A DNA stretch of 13,836 nucleotides from Saprospiraceae bacterium (GCA_016715465.1 JADKAA010000005.1:1-13836), one strand, 5' to 3'. Positions 1 to 8,799 are shown, counted from the stretch's first letter. The notes: generated by a model from the sequence alone, not told the origin. Numbers and translations: made by a program.

Positions 1-615
1 CTTTATTACAAGGGCTTTATCTGGCTTACGATATCATCCTGTCATTTATTTGCAGCAAATTTACGGTTCCGGATTTGGCATTTGGCGGTTGTTTCAATTA
101 CTTTGCCCTTCCATGCGAAGACATATACATAATGCCAGGATTTCATCCTTCCCATTATTGATTTTTTTATCCTCCCCTTTCGCCGGTTGATGAACCCTGC
201 AGACCTTCCGTTATGCCGCTTCCGGGGTGGGAAATGATGCTGGGATTTATTATCTACTCTTTAAGTTATACTTACTTGTTTTATGGCCGTGATTTTAATT
301 TTGGGTTTTATGCCTTCAAAGGGCATAGTGCAGCCTTATTTGTTTCCTTTTGTCGTCACTTTCCCGATTGGCTTTTTATGTCGAAGATGTAGTGTTCAGA
401 CGATTCTAAAATGAAAGGAAGAATTCAGCTCTTCCGTTATTTTATGATCTGCCTGTTCAACCTGGCAATAGAATTATCTTTTGCTGAAGATCTTTGTTGA
501 GCGGCTTTATGTCCATCCCATACTGTCACAGGTAATTACTGTTGCAATTGTTGTTGTATTCAGTTACCTGGCACAGCGTAATTTTCTTTCAAGGTGTCTG
601 CCATTGACGATGAAC
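1..615. other. No assignable gene
   Basis: This stretch lies beyond the 3' end of the minus-strand DUF4403 gene. All six frames are interrupted. The longest open pieces are a plus-strand frame of about 52 codons at 234-392 and a minus-strand frame of about 70 codons near 50-280. Neither carries a motif I recognise. Because the adjacent gene is riddled with one-base indels, a similarly damaged gene could be hidden here, but I could not rebuild one. I see no RNA gene or repeat array. Confidence 0.5.
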
Positions 616-2032
616 TTAAAGACTGAAACTGCCGGAATCCACTTTTACGGACAGGTTGCCCTCCACAATTACTCCTGATAACCAAATGCTGCTGCCAGGG
701 TAGATGCCGATCAATTGGATGTCGTTTATATTGCCGTAGCTGCTGATACCCTTCATCCATGACTGGTTTAGTGCTGGTTAAAACTTGTTTTGGCCGTATC
801 GATATAAGCGCCCAGTTCGAAACGGGCATGCCGGGTTATTTCTTTCGTAATTTTTTATCAAATAGCCAGTCTGCTGATCCCAGCAATACATTTTTTGATT
901 TGATATCAAAATCTATTCGTTATAGCAATGGTTCTGCTGGCTGAATCATACACCGGCTTCCCACCAGGTAAACAATTCCCTGGTTGGTGCCTGAAAAATT
1001 TATTTTAATGATCAGTTTTCAAAACCGCCACCATAAATCCGGCAACTGTCAATAACAAACTTCTTCCTGACAAATGCTTTTTAAAATCAAAGCTCATACC
1101 GGCTACCTGCATGTTCAGGATCGAGCTGAGTGAATCATAATTCAGCATGGCATCAAGAAAAATCGAAAATCCTTTCCGGCTACCTGCATTGTTGATATAG
1201 GAACCCAGGAGCTTTCTTCTGCCGGTTTTTCAAAACTAACGACCGGTTTGGCTGATAAACCCAGGAAAATATTCAGCGAATCATTCTGCGCATACAGCCT
1301 GTTAATATGAACTCCTTTTGGATTTATTTTTAACCAGCCAAGTCCGTATATATCATATACTTTATTCAGCTGGTCCCATATTTTTTGAAACTGTGGCTTC
1401 AGGTCAACGGTGCCATAATTTTTATCCAGGTCTTTCTTTGCAGCATCCAGCTCTGCTACCAGGCCCTTCATCACCTGTTTTGTTATATTCTGCCCCGAAG
1501 CATACTTCACATTTATCAATAGGCTGTGGTTCATTTCTGTTGATGGCCAGTTTCACTTTATAATTCGTCATCAGGGTCAATGAATTGGTAAAGGAAACAT
1601 TTACCCTTCTTTCCGGCTCATTAAAACCACAACGGCAGGGTGGTGTCCAGGGTGACAGCACTACACCATTGGCGCAGACCCTGGTGGATCCGATTATTTT
1701 ATAATACCCGGTAAAGCCCAGGTTAAGCGACATACCCGATGCCTGCATCTGTAATTTGCTTCGCCTGAAAATATATTTATAACGGGTATCACAGGCTTCC
1801 TGTACCCATCCTTCCGGGTAACCAGGGGAAGTAAAAGGGTGTCCACACTTTTTCAGCCATCGCATAAACCGGCTTCAGGTCTATCTGGATCAGTATATTG
1901 ATCTCAGAATTGGGTAATGAATCCAGTTTGAAATTTCCGGGTGACAGATCCGGGTTGGCCGGATTTATTTTCTGGGAATAAGAAGAGAAAACGCCGAGTA
2001 AACAGATTAAAACAAAATTCCTTTCCTTTCAT
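616..2032 (-). pseudogene. DUF4403 family protein, many frameshifts
   Basis: This is a Bacteroidota DUF4403 family protein of unknown function, probably exported to the periplasm. Reading across frames gives a continuous protein of about 470 residues. It has an N-terminal signal peptide ending near SYSQ, then EINILIQIDLKPVYAMAEK, GFTGYYKIIGSTRVC, a Cys-rich SPWTPPCRCGF segment, NITKQVMKGLVAELDAAKK, GWLKINPKGVHI, SADWLFDKKI and a C-terminus LSVKVDSGSFSL followed by TAA at 618-616. These blocks match my recollection of the family. About a dozen frame changes are needed, most fixed by one added base in a short homopolymer (for example the T-run 1849-1853, A-run 1833-1836 and C-run 1493-1496). 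The start at 2032 is the only ATG in front of the signal peptide and itself needs one frame correction. The gene is either truly decayed or, more likely, read with errors. It is last in the minus-strand operon. Confidence 0.7.
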
Positions 2033-2054
2033 TTATATTCTTTAGATGTATGTC

Positions 2055-2075
2055 ATTCCGGGCCTGACCCGGAAT
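2055..2075. repeat. REP-like palindrome ATTCCGGG/CCCGGAAT
   Basis: Perfect 8-bp inverted arms (2055-2062 and 2068-2075) flank a 5-nt loop, with GTC before them and CTTTTT after them on the plus strand. It sits in the 58-bp gap between the YdeI/OmdA-like gene and the DUF4403 gene. On the minus strand, in which both genes run, no T-run follows the hairpin, so it does not look like an intrinsic terminator for them. Similar GTCATTCCGGG..CCCGGAAT palindromes are dispersed repeats in many bacteria. A dispersed palindrome or mRNA-processing hairpin is my best guess. Confidence 0.55.
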
Positions 2076-2090
2076 CTTTTTAAAGAGACC

Positions 2091-2851
2091 TTATAGTAAG
2101 CATTGAATTATGCTTCTTAATGTCAGGTCAAAAGTAGATAAAGAAAGCAAAAGAATTGTGAAGATATTACTTACAGGTTCGGGGATTTTTCCATTTTTTC
2201 CAAGTCTTTCTACGGTTCCTTTTACTCTTTCCTTCCTGGTGTCTTCTCTTTTCGCCGTTACGATCCATTCAATGTATTCTTTTTGTTGGTAAAGGAAAGT
2301 GTATCAAAATAAGCGGCTTCCTTTTTATTCTTTTTTAATGCAACAGCCAGGTCGTCGGGCAGTTTTATTTCTTTGGTTTTAGGATTCACCCAGTTGAAAA
2401 TTTCTCTCTCCGGTTTCCCTTTCGCTTCTTTATTTTTATCCGCCTCTGTTTTAGCACGGAAACCAAATACACTCCAGGTATCATTGAATGAGATCAGACT
2501 GATCCAGGTTAGCTTATCGCTTTCGGCCAGCAGGCAGTCCCATCCTTTATCTCTCGTAAGATCGGTTTGAATTTTTGAACTGCCCTTTTGGATAATAAAC
2601 CCATACCATTACATCCAGCTTGCTATCCTGGGCCTGCCGAAGGACCAGTTCATCACTTTACTCATCTCTTTTTCCAATTGCGCTTTACTCAGCACAAACC
2701 AATGCACCTGGTTATAGTTTTTACCGCTGTCTGAAAATTTTACTCCATCGGGTAAACCTAACAAGCCTTTTTTAAAATCAACCGGGGCATTTACCGTCAG
2801 CAGGTTGTATTTTGGTTTGATCCTGAGTTTATCGGAAATGGAAGTAGCCAT
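2091..2851 (-). pseudogene. DUF3052-like + YdeI/OmdA-like protein, frameshifted
   Basis: The predicted cytoplasmic protein has two parts. Residues 1 to about 130 resemble DUF3052 proteins: KLRIKPKYNLLTVNAP, then LPDGVKFSD, VHWFVLSKAQLEKEM, a YPKG motif, TRDKGWDCL and FNDTWSVFGFR. The C-terminal part resembles the YdeI/OmpD-associated (OmdA, PF13376) family: LPDDLAVALKKNKKEAAYF, then LSFTNKKEYIEWIVTAKRE. The first 80 codons (2851-2609) are in one frame. Three corrections join the rest: an extra A in the codon after MSKVM, one G fewer at YPKG near 2586, and one extra A in the A-run before EYIEW. The stop is TAA at 2093-2091, although an earlier stop after another indel is possible. The ATG lies 29 bp beyond the CHAT stop, so the two are probably co-transcribed. 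Function is unknown; OmdA-type proteins have been linked to bacteriocin protection. Confidence 0.65.
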
Positions 2852-2880
2852 AACAAAACATTTATAGTGTACCAGTAACG

Positions 2881-3548
2881 TTAATTACCAATATAGATAA
2901 AAGGGCCCAATAATAAGGCTTCCGGTACTCTTCTCCGAACTTTCCTTCCAGAAAGTATTGTTTTACTTGCCGGATGGCTGCTTTAAAAAGTTAGGCCATC
3001 TTTGTTAACCAGTTTGTAAACCTCTTGCATGAAGAGGCTGGTGCTTTATCCGCCACACTCCATAGTGATACAATGAGTGAATTGGCTCCTGCTACCAGGA
3101 AGAAGGAAGATAATCCCTGCACCCTTCGCCCTGCATCAGCATTCCTTTTCCTGTTTGGCAGGCAGACAACACCACCAGTTGTGCCGGTATCTTCATTTTC
3201 TCAATCTCCTTTGCAGTCAGGTAGCCATCTTCTTTTCTACTACCACTCAACTGGTTTAAAACAACAGAGGATAGTCGGGATTATCATCGAACACATGTCC
3301 GTGGTGGCAAAATGGACTAACGCATATTTTTCGGGGTGCTTGTGAATAAGGACTTGAATTTTTCTTCCGTACAATCCACATCGCCCAGCACAATGGGTTG
3401 TTTATAAAACTTCCTGATGGAATCAATTTCAGCTTTTGTAGCAGGCAGAAAACTCCAGTTGTACGCTTCTGCTGAACGATAGGCGGGTCTTGCCCCAGTT
3501 GAAGATCTGCTTCATTAAGTTCAGTATAAACCGGGTTGCCCATTAACA
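2881..3548 (-). pseudogene. C-terminal CHAT protease domain, frameshifted continuation
   Basis: This is the remainder of the CHAT (caspase HetF associated with TPRs) domain of the gene beginning at 5842. Rebuilding the frame gives LMGNPVYTELNEADLQLGA, FLPATKAEIDSIRKFY, VHFATHGHVFDDNPDYP (catalytic His), LTAKEIEKMKIPAQLVVLSACQTGKG (catalytic Cys, codon 3158-3160), GLSSFFLVAGANSLIVSLWSVADKA, and the C-terminus YYWAPFIYIGN with TAA at 2883-2881. This is the usual order of a CHAT domain. Ten one-base gaps must be filled, nearly all in homopolymers: 3553-3558, 3493-3496, about 3347, 3301-3303, 3258-3261, 3122-3124, 3040-3041, 2985-2989, 2982-2984 and 2903-2905. The gap at 3301-3303 falls in the catalytic His codon. 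The conserved motifs with no substitution stops suggest an intact gene read with errors. Confidence 0.8.
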
Positions 3549-5705
3549 CTACTTTTTTCCTGTGTGGGTCAACTGTCTTGCGGCAAGTAATTCTGCAACT
3601 TTAATGGAAGGCTGATAGGAAATGGTGTATTGCTCTGTCAGGTGCCTGCCATTGTCATTGGTTAAGATTTCAAAAGGCACAAAGGATAGCTGCCCGTCTG
3701 GTATAATGATGAGTTTCTTTTTATTGACCAGTTGCTTTTCAAACGGTTTGAGCAAAGCCAGGTAAAATGCGGAACCAATAGCCCGGGCATTATTGGAATG
3801 TGATATTTTCTCTTCCTTTTCTTCCAGTTTTAATCCTCTTGAGGCATCAGAAGCTTTGGCGAGTTCCAGTTGCATATAGATGGCAAATATGAGGAGTGAT
3901 TTTTTAAGAAATTTATTTTCAGCAGCGTCTGATGGTTGTTGCCATGATTTTTGAAAATTCGTAAACATTGTATCGATATGCGTCGTTCTTAATTTCCCCG
4001 TTCCGCCAAATATGAATGCACTGTCTGACATCAATTTTACCTGGGTGGAATGTTTGTCAATGGACATGATCAGCTTATCAGAAAACGAGTCATCCGGGTT
4101 GGAAAAATAAGTAAGCAGGTAGAGCTCATCTTCCTTCATTTTTTGTTGCAATTGTGCAAGCGTTATTTTATTAACAGGTTTGCCGCCCATCTTTTCAAGT
4201 AATACCAATGACCGGGATTCTTCCAATGCTTCGAATACACCGGCATGATTGCCTGCCTGGTAGTGGCAAAGCGCCAGGTAATTAAACAAACTTGAATTGG
4301 AAGAAAGAAATCTCAACTTCTCTTCAAAAGGCAGGCTGCCACGGATAGTGTATAAGATATCGATGGCTTTTTCAAAATAATACCTGGCTGAATCATAATC
4401 CTTTTCTGCATAGTAGATAACCCCGGTCTGCTGCAGAGCCTGCAGGTTTTGCAGTGTCATATATTCACTCTCCGGAATGGCGTCTAGTGCCAGGAGCTGG
4501 TAAGCCTTGGCTTTCGAATACTCCTTTTTCCCGGCGGCATCAACTGCAAGCTGGTTATACAGGGTAGCCAGCTTATCATCCTGTACGGAGTTAATGCCAG
4601 CTGTTTCTACACTCTTTTCAAGATAATACTGAACAGAATCATCCTGTTTTTTATCCCGGTAATAGTCGCTCATAAATAAATAAGCATCTATGATGTCCTC
4701 ATACGCATTGTATTTTTCCATGAGTGGGATCACCTTATCCTTTATTATGGGGAATGCTTTTTCTGTTTCATCATTTATAAAGTATACTCTTGCCATTGCA
4801 TCGTAGGCGCCGGCCTCATTTATTTTATCACCGGCTAAAGAATAATAGTAAGCTGCACCATCAAAATAATAATAGGCGGAATCCAGTGTCCGGATATTTT
4901 TATATATCACCCCGATATTGAAGTAAATCTTTCCAAGTTCTGAATTATCATTTAACTGAAGGTTGTAGGGAATGGCTTGCTGGTATTGTTGAATGGCTGT
5001 TTTTACCTGACCGGTTTTATAAGTCGTATTTCCGGAGGTGGCCAGGTATTTACTGATCCGTTTTAACCGGTAGGGTTCCCGGGCCAGTTCAGCACCAAGA
5101 GCTTCATTTATTTTTGATAAAACTTCAGTAACTGTTGCTTTGCCTTTCACATTGATGGCTGTAAATTCCCTGTTCAATTGGTTAGCAGTTTGATAATAAA
5201 CTAGCGCATCTGACAATTTCTTTCGTTGTGCTTCCCTGAGCAGATCAAAACCTGCATCCGGGTACAGGCTATGCAACAAATTGAAATCTGCCTCCTGGGC
5301 CTGTATGAATTCTTCTTCGCTGCTGGTCAATGCCATTGCTTCATCATACATTTCATTGGCAATGCTTTTTATTCCCATTATATACATACAATGGGCATAG
5401 TTGACTATGGCAGCAACAGATGACCTGTCGAATGTGTATGCTTTTTTACAAACGGTCACAGCCTTTATGGCTTGCCCGTTAACCAGCAATAACCAGCTAT
5501 AATTGGTTAAAAAGAACGGATCAAATGGATGCTGTGCAACTGCCACCCTCAGGTAATCCAATGCTTTTAAAGTGTCTCCAAGTTCTTTCCAGGCCACATC
5601 ATAACAGGAGCCTAAAACCCTTTTGTTAGCCGGTGCAATCTGGAGCATAGAATCCCCGATCCTTAAAATGCTTTCAAATTCTTTGTTTTTGTAGGCAGTG
5701 ATCAT
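3549..5705 (-). CDS. TPR-CHAT caspase-like protein (TPR part and start of CHAT)
   Basis: This 718-codon open part belongs to a TPR-CHAT protein. CHAT is a cysteine protease domain related to caspases and separase; the TPRs are expected to bind partners or substrates. Tetratricopeptide-like helical repeats fill most of residues 30-480: A-L-Y spaced helices such as LGDTLKALDYLRVAVAQHP and VKTAIQQYQQAI, then SARYYFEKAIDIL. A helical linker and the first CHAT strands follow (KKLIIIPDGQLSFVPFEIL, then TISYQPSIKVAELLAARQL near residues 660-710). The frame stops at 3549 because a T-run at 3553-3558 appears one base short; the domain continues in the next entry. ATG 5705 is an internal Met: the real start is probably 5842, which would add a signal peptide and give about 985-990 residues. 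The gene diverges from 5994 and leads the minus-strand operon. No gasdermin-like or CRISPR partner is visible beside it. Confidence 0.85.
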   Translation of the reverse strand: MITAYKNKEFESILRIGDSMLQIAPANKRVLGSCYDVAWKELGDTLKALDYLRVAVAQHPFDPFFLTNYSWLLLVNGQAIKAVTVCKKAYTFDRSSVAAIVNYAHCMYIMGIKSIANEMYDEAMALTSSEEEFIQAQEADFNLLHSLYPDAGFDLLREAQRKKLSDALVYYQTANQLNREFTAINVKGKATVTEVLSKINEALGAELAREPYRLKRISKYLATSGNTTYKTGQVKTAIQQYQQAIPYNLQLNDNSELGKIYFNIGVIYKNIRTLDSAYYYFDGAAYYYSLAGDKINEAGAYDAMARVYFINDETEKAFPIIKDKVIPLMEKYNAYEDIIDAYLFMSDYYRDKKQDDSVQYYLEKSVETAGINSVQDDKLATLYNQLAVDAAGKKEYSKAKAYQLLALDAIPESEYMTLQNLQALQQTGVIYYAEKDYDSARYYFEKAIDILYTIRGSLPFEEKLRFLSSNSSLFNYLALCHYQAGNHAGVFEALEESRSLVLLEKMGGKPVNKITLAQLQQKMKEDELYLLTYFSNPDDSFSDKLIMSIDKHSTQVKLMSDSAFIFGGTGKLRTTHIDTMFTNFQKSWQQPSDAAENKFLKKSLLIFAIYMQLELAKASDASRGLKLEEKEEKISHSNNARAIGSAFYLALLKPFEKQLVNKKKLIIIPDGQLSFVPFEILTNDNGRHLTEQYTISYQPSIKVAELLAARQLTHTGKK

Positions 5706-5842
5706 TTTTTTCCAATGCCTTGATCGTGGCGATATTTCCCGGTTGGGAATAGCTGCCGAAAGAAAGAACCAGGAGAAAGGACAAAAGGAAATAAAAGAAG
5801 CATGGGAGAATGATAGGGGGTTGAGCAGGATTGTTTTTTCAT
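5706..5842 (-). other. Likely 5' end (signal peptide) of the TPR-CHAT gene
   Basis: Upstream of the open frame, a different frame reads a hydrophobic segment, CFFYFLLSFLLVLSFGSYSQ, followed by PGNIATIKALEK, which joins MITAYKNKEFESIL if the A-run at 5705-5711 is corrected. An ATG at 5842-5840 precedes it and connects if the A-run at 5834-5839 is also corrected. The segment looks like a Bacteroidota signal peptide cleaved near YSQ, which would place the CHAT protein in the periplasm or at the cell surface. The frame arguments are direct; the export prediction is inference. Confidence 0.6.
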
Positions 5843-5902
5843 AACGCTGGGTTTAACCAATTGAATATCTCCTCACTGTGGGGTTGGCTTCTTTTTATTC
5901 AG

Positions 5903-5910
5903 CAAATGTA
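5903..5910 (-). promoter_or_regulatory. Candidate -7 element TACATTTG for the minus-strand operon
   Basis: Read on the minus strand this is TACATTTG, a perfect match to the Bacteroidota -7 consensus TAnnTTTG. It lies about 60 bp upstream of the ATG at 5842. No clear -33 TTTG is present; the nearest is TTTAAAG about 21 bp upstream. It could drive the CHAT, YdeI/OmdA-like and DUF4403 genes. Confidence 0.5.
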
Positions 5911-5993
5911 AGATTATGGTCATACAGGATTCTTTAAACTTGTTTTCATAAATACCCGGGAAAAAAGGAACTTCAATATCTAAACTTTAGGTT

Positions 5994-6695
5994 ATGAAAA
6001 TATTATTATCCTTCCTGTTTTACTCACTTCTATTTATTCCCTTTACTGCATCAGCTCAAAATGAACCCTCACCGGAAGCGGAGGCTTTCTATAAAAAAGC
6101 GATGGCAGAGATAAATGCAAAGCATGTAAGGTGGATAAAAACTACTGCAGCGGAAGTGAACGAAAAAAAACTGTCAGAGACGGATGTAATGAACCGGTCA
6201 AAATCTTACGGCACATCGAGTAATCTGAACGGCCAGGATATTGAAGCAATTGCTTTTCTTGTAATGATGCAGGCTTCTAAAAGTGCGCAGGAAGACCTGA
6301 AAGCAATTATGGCCCAGGTAAAAGCGCTGCATGAACAAAAAGCAAAGCAGCGGGAATTACTTTCAAAAATGCAACAGCAAAAATCAATGACTGCTATACA
6401 GCTTGATTCCTTTTACCTGCTAAGTAACAGAACCATTGCCCTGAAACAGGGCAGGAATCCCGAATCCATAAAATTTGTTCGTTCCTCAAGGGCCAAACAG
6501 GTTTCAAAAGCCGACCAGGATGCAATGGTCGAAAAACTGAAAAGCGACCTCGATTCTATGAGTGAGATGGGGGAGATGGAGAGCCTACGTTTGCAAATGT
6601 TGATGGACAGAAGGAGCAAAGCAATTAGCACAATATCTAATCTTCTAAAAAAGATGCATGACACCCAGCAAAGCATCATTCAGAACCTGAAGTAG
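5994..6695 (+). CDS. Exported coiled-coil protein of unknown function
   Basis: This 233-residue protein matches no family I recognise. Residues 1-21 form a clear signal peptide (hydrophobic core LLSFLFYSLLFIPFTASA, cleavage before QNEPS), so it is probably periplasmic. The mature part is almost entirely charged and helical. Residues about 90-130 (DLKAIMAQVKALHEQKAKQRELLSKMQQQ) and 175-232 (DAMVEKLKSDLDSM to the end) have heptad-like spacing typical of coiled coils. The ATG at 5994 is the only start in front of the signal peptide. It is transcribed away from the CHAT gene across a 151-bp divergent gap and stands 159 bp before dnaK in the same direction. Unlike its left-hand neighbours it has no frame breaks. 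Confidence 0.8.
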   Translation: MKILLSFLFYSLLFIPFTASAQNEPSPEAEAFYKKAMAEINAKHVRWIKTTAAEVNEKKLSETDVMNRSKSYGTSSNLNGQDIEAIAFLVMMQASKSAQEDLKAIMAQVKALHEQKAKQRELLSKMQQQKSMTAIQLDSFYLLSNRTIALKQGRNPESIKFVRSSRAKQVSKADQDAMVEKLKSDLDSMSEMGEMESLRLQMLMDRRSKAISTISNLLKKMHDTQQSIIQNLK

Positions 6696-6736
6696 AGGCG
6701 ACCGGAGCTCATGCTTTTCCCCAATCTCCCATTTAC

Positions 6737-6760
6737 CCAGTCAACTAGTTAACCAGTCAA
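6737..6760. repeat. Three tandem 8-bp units (CYAGTYAA)
   Basis: Three consecutive octamers, CCAGTCAA, CTAGTTAA and CCAGTCAA, are followed by a partial fourth. They lie in the 159-bp gap between the coiled-coil gene and dnaK, about 95 bp before the dnaK start. The middle unit differs at two pyrimidine positions. No CIRCE operator is visible near dnaK. Confidence 0.5.
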
Positions 6761-6854
6761 CCAACCCCTATTCCCCAAAACCTGACAATTTTTCACCCCT
6801 AACCCTCACGGCACAATGATTGACAAGCTATAGCGAACTACAAAATTTAGAATC

Positions 6855-8751
6855 ATGGGAAAAATAATAGGAATCGACTTGGGAACCACCAACAGTTGCG
6901 TATCCGTAATGGAAGGTAACGAACCGGTGGTAATTGCCAACGACGAGGGACGCCGTACAACCCCGTCCATAGTGGCTTTTCTGAAAAATGGCGAACGTAA
7001 AGTAGGTGACCCGGCCAAACGCCAGGCCATCACCAACCCTCATAATACCATCGCTTCGGTGAAGCGTTTTATGGGCCGCCAGTTTGGTGAAGTGACTGAA
7101 GAGATCAGTCACTGGAGTTACAAAGTGACAAAAGGTGACAATAATACCGTACGGATTGACATAGATGGCAGACTGTATACGCCACAGGAAATCAGCGCTA
7201 TGGTGCTGCAAAAATGAAAAAACGGCCGAAGATTACCTGGGCCAGGAAGTAAGCGAAGCGGTGATCACCGTTCCGGCCTACTTTAATGATGCCCAGCGCC
7301 AGGCTACCAAAGAAGCCGGAGAGATTGCCGGTCTGACTGTTCGCCGTATCGTTAACGAACCGACAGCCGCTGCACTGGCCTATGGTTTGGATAAAGCCAA
7401 ACATGACCAGAAGATCGCCGTGTTCGACCTAGGTGGTGGTACTTTCGATATTTCCGTACTCGAACTGGGTGACGGTGTATTTGAAGTAAAATCAACTAAT
7501 GGTGATACCCACCTCGGTGGTGATGACTTCGATAAAGTGGTTATGGACTGGCTGGCTGATGAATTTAAAAAAGAGGAAGCCATAGACCTGCGCAAAGACC
7601 CGATGGCTCTGCAGCGTTTGAAAGAAGCTTCTGAAAAAGCAAAAGTGGAATTATCCTCTTCTACAGAAACAGAGATCAATCTTCCTTATGTAACAGCAGT
7701 GGACGGAGTGCCCAAGCACCTGGTGAAAAAACTGAGCCGTGCCAAATTTGAAGCACTGGCCGATAATTTATTTGCCCGTTGCCTGAAGCCTTGTGAGGCG
7801 GCTTTGAAAGATGCCGGTTTATCTACTTCACAAATTGATGAAGTGATACTGGTGGGTGGATCAACCAGGATACCTAAAGTGCAGGAGATCGTAGAAAAGT
7901 TCTTCGGTAAAAAACCCAATAAAAGTGTGAACCCGGATGAAGTGGTTGCCGTAGGCGCTGCTATCCAGGGTGCGGTATTGACAGGGGAAGTAAAAGATGT
8001 ATTGCTGCTTGACGTGACACCGCTTTCCCTCGGTATTGAAACCATGGGAGGTGTATTAACACCATTGATACCTTCTAATACAACGATCCCAACTAAGAAA
8101 TCGGAAGTGTTTTCTACTGCCAGTGATAACCAGCCCGGTGTGCAGATACATGTGTTGCAGGGAGAAAGGGCCATGGCAAAAGACAACAAGAGTCTCGGTA
8201 TCTTCAATCTCGATGGTATACCACCGGCCCCAAGAGGCGTACCGCAGATCGAAGTGATATTTGACATCGATGCCAACGGTATCTTACATGTTACCGCCAA
8301 AGACAAAGGCACCGGTAAAGAACAGAAGATCCATATAGAAGCCGGTTCTGGCTTAAGCAAAGAAGAAGTGGAAAAAATGAAGGCTGAAGCAAAAGCCAAT
8401 GAGGCCACTGATAAAGCCGAAAAAGAAAAAGTGGAGAAACTGAACCAGGCGGACAGTCTTGTATTCCAGACAGAAAAACAACTGAAGGAATATGGCGACA
8501 AGATACCGGCTGATAAAAAAGCCACCATTGAGCAGGCTGCCGAAAAACTGAAAGAAGCCCATAAGGCACAGGACCTCGCCGGTATTGATACACATCTCGC
8601 TGCTTTGAATGCTGCATGGACTGCTGCCAGTGAGGATATGTATAAAGCGACACAGGAACAACCGCAACAACCTGGTGCTGAAGGAGCAGGACAACAAACT
8701 GCCGGTGCGACGGATAATGTGACGGATGTGCCCTATGAGGAAGTGAAATAA
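6855..8751 (+). CDS. dnaK: Molecular chaperone DnaK (Hsp70), one frame break near 7212
   Basis: DnaK is the cytoplasmic ATP-dependent Hsp70 chaperone, working with DnaJ and GrpE. The N-terminal ATPase domain shows IGIDLGTTNSCVSV (phosphate 1), VFDLGGGTFDISVLEL (phosphate 2), NEPTAAALAYGLDK and ILVGGSTRIPKVQ. The substrate-binding domain starts after the linker DVLLLDVTPLSLG, and a helical lid and a disordered Q/G/A-rich tail end in DVPYEEVK. The frame from 6855 stops at TGA 7215-7217 after SAMVLQK, and the rest is read from the +1 frame. The family sequence here should be LQKMKKTAEDYLG, which needs six A then seven A; the window has five (7210-7214) and six (7217-7222). Restoring two A gives exactly 633 codons including the stop, a normal length. 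Two short A-runs in an essential gene point to sequencing error. No grpE or dnaJ is adjacent. Confidence 0.96.
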
Positions 8752-8756
8752 AAATT

Positions 8757-8780
8757 AAAGCCCCGAGAATTCGGGGCTTT
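8757..8780 (+). terminator. Intrinsic terminator after dnaK
   Basis: A perfect 10-bp stem, AAAGCCCCGA paired with TCGGGGCTTT around a GAAT loop, starts 6 bp after the dnaK stop codon. The arm ends in TTT and is followed by CAAATAA, so the T-tract is short. The strong symmetric stem may work in both directions. Confidence 0.8.
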
Positions 8781-8799
8781 CAAATAACATAAGCTATAT

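Noticed and set aside
50..280. Minus-strand basic open frame of about 70 codons
   Set aside because: The only ATG is late, no family is recognised, and composition alone is not enough.
234..392. Plus-strand 52-codon hydrophobic/aromatic frame at the left end
   Set aside because: It has no recognisable motif, no promoter element, and lies in a region of poor sequence quality; I could not distinguish it from chance.
560..829. Minus-strand 89-codon frame
   Set aside because: It contains short stretches that fit the DUF4403 C-terminus (HLVIRSNCGG) and is explained as a frameshifted part of that gene, not a separate protein.
7686..8528. A 280-codon minus-strand open frame inside dnaK
   Set aside because: It is antisense to clear DnaK coding sequence, is Ser/Pro/Thr-rich with no known motif, and is a typical shadow of a highly conserved gene.
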